A stretch of DNA of 64,000 nt from Tanytarsus gracilentus (lineage: Eukaryota > Arthropoda > Insecta > Diptera > Chironomidae), in assembly GCA_038502055.1 (NCBI GenBank), contig JAXRKN010000039.1, positions 1,612,001 to 1,676,000 of the forward strand, written 5' to 3'. The notes under the pieces were generated by a model. That model did not search any database, had not been told where the DNA came from, and saw nothing but the letters and a program-made list of their open reading frames with translations. The position numbers and the translations under genes are program-made. Shown piece after piece: positions 35,669 to 47,271 of this stretch (position 1 is the first letter of the stretch; every line of letters starts with the position of its first letter).

Positions 35669-37504
35669 ATGAGTGGTTTAAAGCGCTGTTGGATTTGCCT
35701 GAACCAATCGAGAGTGGAAAATTTGATTGCAATTTACGGAAATGACGGAAAGATTGGAACCGAACTCTTTTTGATTTCTGGCGTGATGGTAAGAAGAATT
35801 TTATTTACTTTGTTAATTAATTCACTTTAAATCTACATTAATTTTAGTTCTATGCATTTAAAATTTCATTCAGATTTAAAGTAACTCTTTAATTCATAAT
35901 TTTCTTCAATTTTAGATAGTAGAAATTTCTTCTTCGAATAAACCCACGAAAATATGTCGTTCGTGCTTAAAACAACTGGAAAAAGCTATCGAATTTCGTA
36001 AATTGATAAAATCTAACGAACATTTACGAAAAATCCTCTCCGAGGATGAAAAAAAGTGCTGGAATAAAAACAAAAAATTGATGCTAAAAGAACCAAACAT
36101 CCAAGAGCCGAAAAAGGCAGAAGTTTTTATAAAGTTGGAGCCAATCAAAGATGAGTACGGTGACGATCAAATTTTGGAAAATGATGAATGGGACTTCGAT
36201 GATTTTAATGCCGACGCTGCCTCTTCACCAGAACCCGCTTTACTTGAACCACTTAAAAAAGAAAAACCTGAGAAAGTCAAAAAATCAACGAAAAAGATAA
36301 ACACGACGAAAAAAGTAAACCCGATGAAAAAGATAGACCCCGTGTCTAAAAGAACACAAAAATGTCAAGTTTGTGATAAAGTATTTTCGGAAGAACTGAA
36401 AAATTATAATTTCTATACCGTCCATATGAAAAGACATAAGGTAACAATGAAATATTTAATCTAAAAAATTGTGTAATAAATGTATCAATTCCTTCATAGG
36501 AGAGGAATGAATGGCCAGGAATTCCATGTTCCAAATGTGACAAGATATTTTTATCGTACTGGTCATTGGGTGGTCACAATAAGAAACACCACCCCATTGT
36601 TGGAAAATTAATATGCGATGTAAGCATCCACTTATTTGATGTTATAAATGAAATCAAAGCTAATATTTAAAATTATTATAGGTTTGCGGTAAAGCATGTG
36701 TGAACAGGATCAAAATGAAAACTCATTTTAGATACGAGCATAGCAGTATTAAACATATTGTAAAATCGTGTGCCGTTGACAGAATGCTTCCTTGTACTTG
36801 TGAGTTTAAAATCAAATTTTATAATTTTTTTTACAAATTTTTAACTTTTTAGTATGTGGAAAATTCTTTAAAAGCCCGGCTTATCTCAGAAAGCACGAAA
36901 TAATGCACAACAAGCTTGAACCGTCAGAATATTTTTATTGTGTAAGTTAAAATTGAATTTTATGTCATTTTAAATAAAACTTCATGCCTAAATTCTTTTT
37001 TAAGGATGTCTGTGGAAATAAGTTTAAAGTGAAATCCGATTTGTTGACACACATTAAATTCATTCACATCGCAAAACGACGATTTCATTGTCCTAAATGT
37101 CCTGGTCTAAGTTGGCTTAGAAAGAATGGATTAAAAAGGCACATGCTTAAACATCAGAATATTCGCGAATTTAAATGTGACATTTGTCAAAAGGAATTTA
37201 TAGCTGCCTACGAAGTTAGAATTCATAAACGCATACACACTGGTAAGATTTTCTTTAATATTTATTTAAAAACTAAGTAACAAATAAAATTAATTTAGGT
37301 GAAACTCCATATCAATGCAAATATTGCGAGAAAAAATTTATTCATCAAACTGACTGCCGACGACATGAGTGGGGACACACTGGATACAAAGGAAACTTTA
37401 AATGTCCAAATTGCGATAAAGCATTCTTTAAAAATAGCGAACTCCAGTCACATTTGAGTCGGTGCTATGAACAGAAAATACAAAACTTAATGTCGTTGAT
37501 TTAA
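35669..37504 (+). CDS. ZAD C2H2 zinc-finger protein 1
   Basis: Predicted nuclear DNA-binding protein of the insect ZAD family, in which the N-terminal ZAD binds zinc and dimerises. Exons: 35669-35788, 35916-36440, 36500-36619, 36682-36799, 36853-36941, 37005-37242, 37299-37504. Phases close to a TAA at 37502. ZAD cysteines are CWIC in exon 1 and CRSC in exon 2. A Lys/Glu-rich linker follows (MLKEPN to KKVNP). C2H2 fingers then include CQVCDKVF, CSKCDKIF, VCGKACVNRIKMKTH, LCGKFFKSPAYLRKH, CPKCPGLSWLRK, CDICQKEF, CKYCEKKF and CPNCDKAF. Several fingers are split by introns. It is the first of three tandem paralogues with the same first-exon length of 40 codons. Target genes are unknown. Confidence 0.88.
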
Positions 37505-37708
37505 TTTCATATAAAATCAATTTAAAATTTTAATCCTGAAAATGTAAAAAATTCAATAAAAAAATTCAAAAATTAAAAACTAAAGGTTTAAATTTCGAAA
37601 TTTTCTTTTTTGTTTACATTTTCAGGATTAAAATTTTAATCCGAAAATTTTTTCCGACCAAAATATTTAGAAAAAAAATATTGAATATTTTATAAATTTA
37701 TGAATTAA

Positions 37709-39240
37709 ATGGATTTCTCAACTTCCTGTCGAATATGTTTCGCTCAAACTGATGAATCATCCGGTCTATCCATCTATGGAAATGAAGGCAAAATTGCTGC
37801 TGAATTATTTTCGATTAGCGGAGTTAAAGTGAGAAAAAAATAACTTAAAATCTTTAATAATTTTGAAATTGTTTTTAGGTCATTGACATCAAAAATTCGA
37901 CCAGAATATGCTTTCATTGTCTAAATCAGCTTGAAAATGCAATAAAATTTCGCAATATATGTTTAGAAGCAGATCAAACGATTCGAAAAAAAAATTTTGA
38001 AGATGAAGAGAAATTATGGAATAAAAAGTTAATTGCACTTCAATGCAATGCCTTGAATGAAGAAATCGCCATTGATGTCAAATGTGAACCACTTATAGAT
38101 GAAAGCGACAATGATCAAATTAATGTTCAAGGATGGAATCCTGATTGGTACGAAGAAGAAGAAGAAGAACCAGTTAAGAAAAGAAAATATAAGAAAAGAT
38201 CAAAGGAGGAAAGTCGCATGAAACGTCATAAAAAACGCCAAAATTGCAGTAAATGTGATGTCTCCTTCAATTCGTATAAATCTTTAGATCGGCACATCAA
38301 CATCAGTCATCCTATCGTTGGAAATTTAAATTGTGATGTATGTCTCTAATCACAGATTAATTTGAATTTATTAAAATGAAATTTTATCATTGATTTTTGT
38401 AGATTTGTGGAAAACTTTATTCAAACCGTAAAAAAATGAGAGAGCATTTGCAAGAAAGTCATTTTTATAAAAAATCTAAAAAGCAAATACAAGAGAGAAA
38501 AATGCTCAAACCTGACGTACCGTGCTCGAGTAATTTTTTTTATAGTTCTTATTTTTACAATTTTAAAATAAACTTTTATCTACTTTTAGTATGCGGAAAA
38601 TTCTTCAAAGACACTTACTATTTGAGAAAGCATGAAAAGCTCCATGAAAAATTAAAACCATCGGAATATTTGTATTGTGTGAGTTTAAAATACCTCTTTC
38701 TGGAGTTGAAAATAATTTTTACAATCTTTCCAGGATCTCTGTGGAAATAAGTTTAAAGAGAAAGCAGCATTACACACCCATATTAGATTTGTTCATGTTG
38801 AAAAGAGACGATTTCATTGTCCTAAATGTCCGAACCGCAGTTGGACTACAAAACATGCTGTCAAGAGACATACAAAGCATATCCATGAAGGCATTAAAGA
38901 GTTCAAATGTGATCTATGCAATAAAGAATTCCACACACCAGCTCACCTAAAAAATCATCATCGAATACACACAGGTGAGATTTCCATTCAATATTTATTT
39001 AAAAACGAAGTGATTAATAAAATTAATTTAGGTGAAACTCCATATCAATGCAAATATTGTGAAAGAAAATTTATTCACCAAACTGACTGCCGACGACATG
39101 AGTGGGGACACACTGGATACAAAGGAAATATTAAATGTAAAAACTGCAATCAAAGATTCTTTAAAAATAGCGATCTTCAGTCACATTTGAGTCGGTGCCA
39201 ATCCACAAACTTTTCGTCTTCATCTTCTTACTTTTTGTAA
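37709..39240 (+). CDS. ZAD C2H2 zinc-finger protein 2
   Basis: Tandem paralogue of the preceding gene, starting 204 bases after its stop. Exons: 37709-37828 (40 codons), 37879-38337, 38403-38529, 38590-38678, 38734-38974, 39032-39240. Phases close to TAA at 39238. The ZAD has CRIC and CFHC. The linker is acidic then basic (WYEEEEEEPVKKRKYKKR). Fingers include CSKCDVSF, CGKLYSNRKKMREH, CGKFFKDTYYLRKH, CPKCPNRSWTTKHAVKRH, CDLCNKEF, CKYCERKF and CKNCNQRF. The last exon and the preceding intron end are almost identical to those of protein 1, pointing to recent duplication or gene conversion. Expected role: nuclear transcription regulator, target unknown. Confidence 0.88.
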
Positions 39241-39511
39241 CGGCTTTTTTGAATCTTTTATTAATTTTAAAAATTGACGAGAAAATTAATTAAATAAATG
39301 ATTGATGCATAGAATTAAGTCTTAAATAATAAACATAAAATATTTTCTATTGAATACAAATTGATTATTATCATTTATTTTTGTGCTTTTCTAGATTTAA
39401 CAGTTTTTTTCACCAATTTTTTGAAACATCAAAACAAAACAAAACAAAAATTTTTTTGACAACATTAAAAATTTATAAATTAAGAGCATTTAAAACAATA
39501 ATTAACACGAA

Positions 39512-41174
39512 ATGGCGGATCTGAACGTGTGTAGAATCTGTCTTGTACATGCAAATAACGAAAAATTGACTAAAATCTTTGAAAATGATGGTAAAATTGG
39601 AACCGAAATATTTCTAATTAGCGGAGTTCAAGTAAGTGGTTTTAATTCATTTATTCTGATTAATTTTTAATCAAGTTCTTATGAAATTAGATTGTAGAAA
39701 TATCAACGTATGAAGTTCCTGCCCTAATTTGTGAAAGTTGTCTAAAAGATCTTAAAGTTGCGATAAAACTTCGAAATCGAGTGCGAATTTCCGACAAAAG
39801 TTACTTTCGTGAAATTTCGTTTGATGTCGAAGAGCTCAACTGGAATAAAAAGTTAGTTAAACTAAAAGGCTTCGATAATGACAACTACGAAGAAGATCCA
39901 GCAATGAAATGTGAAACAGTTGAAGAATATCTCGAATCTGATCATGAAGCTGAAGAAGTAAGAATCATAGCTAGCGAGGAAACAAGTCCTGTCGAAGAAA
40001 CGTTTAATGAAATGCAATTAATTCACGAAAATACAGAATGTTTTCAATGTGAATTTTGCATGCAAATACTAAGCACCAAAAAAAGTCTTGATTACCATCT
40101 AAAAGTCAAGCATAATCAAAATTTATCCGACGAACAACTGTTTGTTTGCGAAGTAAGTAATTAATAGATTAGCAAATTAATACGTATAAAAATTCCATTT
40201 CTATTTTTTAAGGTTTGCAGCAAACAATTTGCCTTTCAAAAAGCTCTCAATCGTCACATGTTCAAATCGCACTTAATCGAGCCAGCTCTTTATGAATGTG
40301 AGGAATGTAAAAAGACTTTTAGCTCAACAAGAATGTTGGCTATTCACATGAACAAAGATCACGATGCTGCTGGAGAATTTGAGTGTAGAGTAAGTGCATA
40401 ATTTTACTTAAACATGGACTTAAAACTAAAATCGATTAATTTTAGGAATGCCACAAAATTTTTAACACTCGCCGAAAAATAAAGAAGCACGTTAGCGATG
40501 TTCATAACAGAAAAAATAAACTCAGAGTTGAAAACACCACATCAGAATCGCACGGACCTTGTTCAGTATGCGGGAAATTTTTCAAAACCCGAGGACAATT
40601 GTCAACGCATGAAAAAACCCATCTAACTATAAAACCTGATGATTATTTCTTTTGCGTGAGTTTATTTAATTTTTAAAACAAACAAAAATATAAATTTATC
40701 TTCAAGGATCTCTGTGGTAACAAATTCAAAGCGAAATCTCCTCTATTGACTCACATTAAACTGAGACATGTGGCTAAAATTCGTTTTCACTGTCCAGATT
40801 GCCCGAACCGCAGTTGGTCTACGAAATATGCTCTTCAAAATCATGTAAAAGTATTTCATCAAAATATTAGAGACCATCGATGTGAATGGTGCGGTAAAGG
40901 ATTCGGTGCCAAAGACAAGCTAACGGCTCATTTGAGGATACATACTGGCGAACAGGTTTGTCAACCGTATTTTGAAGCGACTCAAAATTTTAATAATTTA
41001 TTTTTCCAGCCATTTCAATGTCAGTTTTGTGGAAAAAAATACACGCATCAAACAGACTTTATAAGACACAAATGGAGTCACACGGGTGAGAGAAGATACA
41101 CATGCCAATCATGCAAACAAGGCTATATCAAAAAGAGCCAACTTGATGCACATAGATGTCCTTGGAAGCAATAA
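39512..41174 (+). CDS. ZAD C2H2 zinc-finger protein 3
   Basis: Third tandem paralogue. Exons: 39512-39631 (again 40 codons), 39691-40152, 40213-40389, 40446-40655, 40707-40955, 41010-41174, all in phase 0 at their boundaries. The ZAD has CRIC and CESC. Fingers include CEFCMQIL, CSKQFAFQKALNRH, CEECKKTF, CHKIFNTRRKIKKH, CSVCGKFF, CPDCPNRSWSTKYALQNH, CEWCGKGF, CQFCGKKY and CQSCKQGY. The 54-base gap 40956-41009 has GT and AG ends but is a stop-free multiple of three, so it could be translated. Without it the fingers are joined by the usual TGE-type linker (TGEQPFQC), which favours splicing. The stop is TAA at 41172-41174. Confidence 0.88.
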
Positions 41175-41188
41175 TAAACTATTTTATT
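41173..41188. terminator. Overlapping convergent polyadenylation signals
   Basis: AATAAA on the plus strand at 41173-41178 begins inside the stop codon of zinc-finger gene 3. AATAAA on the minus strand at 41188-41183 overlaps the last sense codons of zinc-finger gene 4, whose stop is at 41181-41179. If the plus-strand signal is used, the mRNA of gene 3 must end inside the coding sequence of gene 4. Confidence 0.5.
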
Positions 41189-42166
41189 GAGCAAACTTTA
41201 TAATGTCTTTTTCGCCCATGTGCGTCTGCAAAATTTTTGCTACATTTGTCGCATTTGTAAGGCTTTTCGCCTCGATGAGATCTCTCGTGTCTTATGAGCT
41301 GCTGATTTGTACAGAAAGTTTGTTGGCATTCACTACAGACGTAATTCTTGAGTTTTAAATGGACGGCTTTCACATGCTTATTGAGACTACCTGAACAAGT
41401 TGCCACGAAGCCACACTGATTGCACATTTCAGCTTTGGACTTTTCATGTACTAATTCTACGTGATTTTTAAGGAGTCTTTTCTCTTTAAAAGATTTACTG
41501 CAATATTCACATTTTTGGTAATCCTCGATTGGAACTTCTTTGTGGGTTTTTTCATGAGCAAATAGAGCGCCGATACTGTTAGAGATGCGTCCACAGAATT
41601 TGCATTGATATTTCGTTGATGCTTTCGCCCTTAAAAAAATATTATACTAATTAGTTAAGGCCAACATTAAAATTTATTCAGATTACTTACTCTCGATTAA
41701 AGTGATAATTAATCTGATGAGCTCGCATTAAAGCTTTTGTTTTAGATTTAAATTTGCATTGATCGCAATCGAAGAATTTATCTTGTGTCAGCTCTGTATG
41801 AATTGCAATTTCATGATCCTTCAAATAATAAAAGGAGGAGAAGAATTTGGAGCATGTCGTGCATTGATATTTCTTTCTGATCGGAGTTTTTTGAGAGTAT
41901 TCCAATGTGTCATTAATTGATGATTTTCCAGCGATAGAGTCAAAATGTTTTGCAGCTTTGATGCAGTCATTTCTTAATTTGATTGCATCTTTAAGTCTTT
42001 TTCGACACTTTTCACAAATTATGATTTCTTCGCTTTCAATCTTAATCATAATTGACGATATTAAAAATATTTGCAAAATTTCGTTGTCTGTACAAAATGT
42101 CTGAAAGTTATTTGAGTCATTTTTCAAGCAAATTCGACACACTTTCAATTTTAATTCAAAATTCAT
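41179..42166 (-). CDS. ZAD C2H2 zinc-finger protein 4
   Basis: Exons on the minus strand: 42166-41691 and 41629-41179, joined in phase 2, giving 308 residues. The ZAD has CRIC near residue 10 and CEKC near residue 52. Fingers include CTTCSKFFSSFYYLKDHEIA, CDQCKFKSKTKALMRAH, CKFCGRISNSIGALFAH, CEYCSKSFKEKRLLKNH, CNQCGFVATCSGSLNKH, CSECQQTFCTNQQLIRH, then a classic RGEKPYKC linker and CDKCSKNF. It is less similar to the other three and has only two exons, so it is an older relative rather than part of the tandem array. It converges on protein 3 with four bases between the stop codons. Confidence 0.9.
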
Positions 42167-42754
42167 TGTTAATTAGTTGCCAATGTTTAAATGGCATGGG
42201 TAAGAGTTTACAATTTAAATTGAGAAATAGTAAATTTTGGCAAGAGAGAGGAAATTTTGATTGTGTGAGTGCGAGTGAGTGGAAAATTTGAATTTTATGA
42301 TGCAGTTTACAAGAGGAGAAGAAGAAAAATATCAAAATAATTAATATAAAAATCTGTTGATTTTAATTCAAAACCTGGATAATTACTTTTTTTAATAAAT
42401 GCGAAAAACAAAATTAATTTTATCAAGTTTTATTAAAACTTTATTTATAATGTTTTATAAAATAATTTTTCGATTCTTTTCTCGCAAAATCATGGCGATA
42501 ATTGAATTACTTATCAAAATAAATCAAGGGAAGAAAAGAAATAAATTGAAATTAATGTTTTAATTATTTTAATTATCACGTTATTTTTAAAATTAATATT
42601 CCTTTTTGTTTTTCTTCAACCTGCCAAATTTTTCTTTTGTTTAAATATTAAACTTAATTTGCTCCATTTGAAAGCTTTAGGAAACAATTTAGATATCATT
42701 AAAATACTAGTTATTAGCGATTTTAGCATTCTCGCTCGATTTAAAAGGCCAAAA
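42167..42754. other. Spacer between zinc-finger gene 4 and PERK
   Basis: 588 AT-rich bases holding the promoter side of zinc-finger gene 4 and the 3' UTR of PERK. No further gene seen. Confidence 0.6.
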
Positions 42755-45700
42755 CTAATTTTTACTTTGACTTAAATTAGTATTAGATCGATGACTGTCT
42801 TTTCGGCGTGTTGGCAATTCAAAATGCCATTCAGAACTGACTTGATCCTCGTCTTTGTTGAGCGGCGGTCTAGCACGAATTCCATAAGTAGTTGGGCGTT
42901 CTTCAGGTTTCTTCGAAAGCATCAATTTAAGCAATTCGTACTAAAATTTTAAAATATATTAATTAAATTTTTTTAGGAAAGGTAATTTAAAAATTTTACT
43001 TCGTCTTTAAATCCATTCCTGAAATCATCCGGAAATTTGTTAGATTTAATAGCTTGCAGTAATTTATATCGCTCTGTTTCTGTGTGGAAGTAATTGAGCA
43101 GTTCAAAAAAGATCAATCCAAGTGAATAGATATCAACTTTATAGTTGTAAGCTTGTCCTCTCGCCTGTTCGGGACTCATATAGAGTGAAGTACCTACACG
43201 TTGTGTATGCTTTTTGTGTCCAATGATAGTGAAATCGAGTTCAAAGCTTGCCGATGAATTTGAGTTCGATGAAGAAGTTAGTGGGTCGATAGGAATGTCC
43301 GACATATCTGTCACTAGTCCAAAATCACCAATTTTAATTTGACCATCAAGGGCAAAAAATATGTTTGACCTGTATTAAAAAATTAAAATTAAAAAATCTT
43401 TTTGTAAATATTTTTAACTTACGGTTTTAAATCCCTGTGAATTAAACCCTTCAAATGAACATAATGCACGGCTTGAATGATTTGATCCCATATATCAATC
43501 ATCTCCCCGTTTCTAGCAGTCAAGTCTTTCTCTTTTAGCCAATCTTTAAGGGAGGTCTTCATGCATAATTGCATTTGGATGTAGAGGTACATTCTATTAA
43601 CCTGATTCGCTGCATCGACATTCAACTTCTTTGGAAGAAGATTTGAGTTCGATGTGAGATCTAGTGATAAATTTCGACGATGCTTCGCTTTCATACTCGA
43701 GTCATCTGTTATTGAGATCACATGACTTTTATCGGACCCTGAGGGTAAACCATTTGTTGAGTTTTTAAATTCAATTGCAAAAGACTCTTCAGCACAATTT
43801 TTCAAGCTTTTACTGTTTTGTGTTCCATCGTTTGTTTCCGCTTTGAATTGTATAAACGAATCATCATCAAGATCTTCGCCAAATTTGGCCTCGCTAAAAT
43901 CCGCAAATTTACGATTATCAAAATCGTTAGTTGTCGAGTCAAATTTATTGTTAATTCCCAACGAGGGTAATCGTTTCCAATTAGTGTCAGTGTGAACGGA
44001 GAATGCTTTTGATTCTTCGGTTGGTGATGGTGACTCGATAGTAATGGAAGTGGAGAAAATGTCACGACTGAACATCTCTTTGTCCTTCTTTTCTTGCCAG
44101 CCTTTTGGCGGCTGCTCGACCCATGCGTGGAAATATCTTACGATATTTTTATGCTCACAGTTTGCGAGAGTTTTAACCTCCCTCAAAACTCTTTCCCTCG
44201 ACTCTTTTTTGCTCGGAAGAAGAATTCTCTTAATTGCATAACAGCAGTCATCGAGTTGATTTTTAACTTCAAACACAACTCCAAAACCACCCTTGCCAAG
44301 ACATTGAACAAGCTCAAAGTCAGAAAGAAACCTCGAACTATAATTTGTCTCTCCAATGAAAGGCGATAAAGGTGCACCTGATTCCGATATGCTTCGCAAT
44401 TTGGCTTGCTCTTCGTGTCTTATCATTTGAATTTCTTTTTGCTTTGCTATTTCTTCCTCCTCATAATCGATTGCTTCTTTGGCGATTGGCACATATACAA
44501 CTTCACGATCAATAACTTTTGTTTGATTTCGAAGCACGAAGTTGATAATAAATGCTGTGGTGAGAGCTATGACTGCAATTTCTCTCCAGTAGAACCAAAG
44601 AGAAAGTCTCACAGGAACTTGTTGAATATTTTGATACGTAAGATTGTCATAATTCTCTGGGTTGTTAGTTGTCGATTTTCCAGCTTTTCCAGATAGATTT
44701 CCTTCCTAAAATATAATCTTAGTAAAGTGTTGTAAATTTACAAAATAGTTTTTTTTACCTTCAAATAGTTTGACTCATTACTGCATTTCGTTTTTGTATA
44801 GAAATAAAATCCTCTTCCCTCTACATATGAATGTCCATCGATGAGCGCCTGCGAATCGAGTGTCATCAATTCTGTTCTTTTATTTTCAACTTCTTCTTTT
44901 TCTTCGGCACTAATTGCATAATTTTCATCAAACTTCATGACGAAATCAATTAGAGCATTGTTGGCGGCTGGAACTGGTTTGAAGGGAATTTTTGGAATTT
45001 TACTTTCGACACTCATGTCTAAATGCTTTCGATTATCAATCGATGATCGAATTGAGTTTGATTCTTGGATATAAAATTGCTGTTGGTACATTCCAAGATA
45101 AAGTGCGGGTGACATGTCTGAATCAGTTTTTATAAATCCTTCATTTCCATGTTCCTCCCATAGCCAGTGCGCACTTTTAAAGAGATCAACGCTGTAGAGC
45201 ACATTGTCGCTGTCCGAGCGAAAGACACTCGCAATTGGCGAGTCAAATTTATGCATCCAGAGTAGATTCGATGGATCTTTTTTGCTGTATCCACAAATTA
45301 ATCCCTCAGGAACTATCACACGAATATCAATATCTAATATTAAATCATTCAACTGATCGAGTTCAGTTTGTTGATGACAATTATCGCTGAGAGCAAATTG
45401 AAGTTCATGATGGCCAATTGAAAAGTTCCATCGTTCGTTGCCGCTTCGTGGTTCGCTGGCTCTAACCGTTTGAGTATGTCTCGAGACCACCAGAATATCA
45501 TCAAGCAATGGATCGTAATCTGTACGGGTATTTTTATCTTTATCATGCAATCGAGCGCTCCAATTACGACTGCCACCCAGTGACTGCTCATAAAGAACCT
45601 CTCCAGTTCTACAGTTCACGCCATATGTTCGTTTTTCATGTCCACCCGATATTAGCATGTCATCACTGAACTTAAACGACGATTTTATGAGATCTTCAGC

Positions 45701-46456
45701 CGTCACTGGAATAGCCTCGATTGTTTCTCCATCGAACTTATAAATTCCTCCATTGAGACTCGGAATCATCCGTATAAAATTTTCTCTAATTGTCGACATC
45801 TTAAGACTATGAATCGTTGATGAGAGCAAATCTCCGGGTCCCGTTTCAATATTCCATACACGCTGACCATTTTTAGTTAGGTCCAATGCCGTAACACTTC
45901 CATCGAGTGTCGATACAAAAAGTAATCTAAAAAAAGTTGATAAGAATATTGTTAACTAAATGTTTTTTTTATAAAAAGATTCGAAGATAATTGAATGAAA
46001 ATAAAAGAACACGCAATCGAGCATAAATTACGCGAGCATTCACACAGATAATGATTGAATTTTGAAATTTAGGTTGATGTTGTGAAATCTTCAGTAGCTC
46101 GCATGAGTCATCTTACTCAAAATTTTTAATAACGGGCATCAACACCTTTATCAACAAAAACACACAATTCACAATTCAAGTTTGATAACGAGCCTCCGCA
46201 GTTGTTTTTTTAACAACCTTGAGAACACTTGTTGCAAAGTTTAATTCTCTCACCTCTTACTGGATTCGCGTTTCTTAATTAGATTCTCATCACAATATGA
46301 TATTTTCTCCACTGGCTCATCGCCAACAGCGTATTGACTTATGCTATCATCACTATTACTATACGAATTACCGAATAAAAATCCAAAAACAATCACTGGA
46401 ATCAGCAACTTCGTTAAATCGAGATGGAATCGATTGAAAATTGATAGACTAAACAT
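42755..46456 (-). CDS. PERK: PERK, ER-resident eIF2alpha kinase
   Basis: PERK senses unfolded protein in the ER lumen and phosphorylates eIF2alpha to slow translation. Exons on the minus strand: 46456-46254, 45926-44759, 44705-43423, 43369-43000, 42940-42755, giving 1069 residues, close to the size of the fly protein. A signal peptide (LLIPVIVFGFLFGNSYS) leads a luminal sensor domain with PQQ-like strands (LFVSTLDGSVTALD, GGIYKFDGE). The membrane span is about residues 499-515. The kinase has GKGGFGVVFEVK (G-loop from about 594), AIKRI (lysine about 616), a long Ser/Asp-rich insert typical of eIF2alpha kinases, HRDLKPSN split by an intron (His about 880), DFGLV (about 900), VGTSLYMSPEQ and the last lobe ending KPEERPTTYGIRARPPL. 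All catalytic motifs are intact. Confidence 0.96.
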
Positions 46457-47271
46457 TTTACTACACTTCGATCATTTCACCACTGCTCAAGTTTTAATTT
46501 GGCAGTAAGGATGAGTTAAAACACTCATTTAAAATCAGACAAATTTGAATAAAATTATTTTATTGAGCTCTGAAAATATTTTTGTTTTTTAAAAAATGAA
46601 AATGAACACATCACACTTAAAAGCTGTGACCTTCCCTGCGGTTCTTTCGGGGGCTCACAGATTAAGCATTTTTGTTGTTTATGTTTACGAAAATTTGTCG
46701 GCATAATTTTAAATTATAAAATTTAATGATCAAAGCTTAATACCAGAGCTTAACTAAAACTTTAAATGATCTGAAATTTTACTGCTAACTTTTTTATAAT
46801 CTAACATTAAGATGACATATCAAGAAATATGAGAAAAATAAAATTTTAGTTCTTAAGCATTTAAACAAAATTATAAAAATTAAAAACGAGCTTTCAAAAA
46901 GTTTTCTTTTTTTGGCAATAAATTTTAATTTTCAAGCTCTTTGGATATCAACAAAAAAAGCTAAAAAATTAAGTGAATGTTATAAAAAAGTATTTTTTCA
47001 GGTCACATTTAAAAGCTCTTAACACAATTGATTTGAAAGCTCAAAGTCACCGCCTAATTGTTTTGCCACAATTTTATATTTCAAACATAATTTCTGACAG
47101 TGGTAACCAATAAAAAAAGTCATAGTTGCACGCTAATATTCTGTTCCACATTTCATTTAATGTGTACATGCATGACACAAATAAATCTGAAAGCTCTCAA
47201 AATACCGCAAAAAAAAGCTCTTGTAAGTTTTCAAATTATTTTATTTGCACTCACAAATTTTAAATTTGTTA
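46457..47271. other. Spacer between PERK and the TTLL gene
   Basis: AT-rich. It includes the PERK upstream region and the 3' UTR of the TTLL gene, with a minus-strand AATAAA about 30 bases beyond its stop (near 47237-47242). Nothing else recognised. Confidence 0.55.

Noticed and set aside
43802..44377. Several 64-96 codon frames opposite or out of phase with PERK exon 3
   Set aside because: Shadows of the real kinase frame; no independent support.
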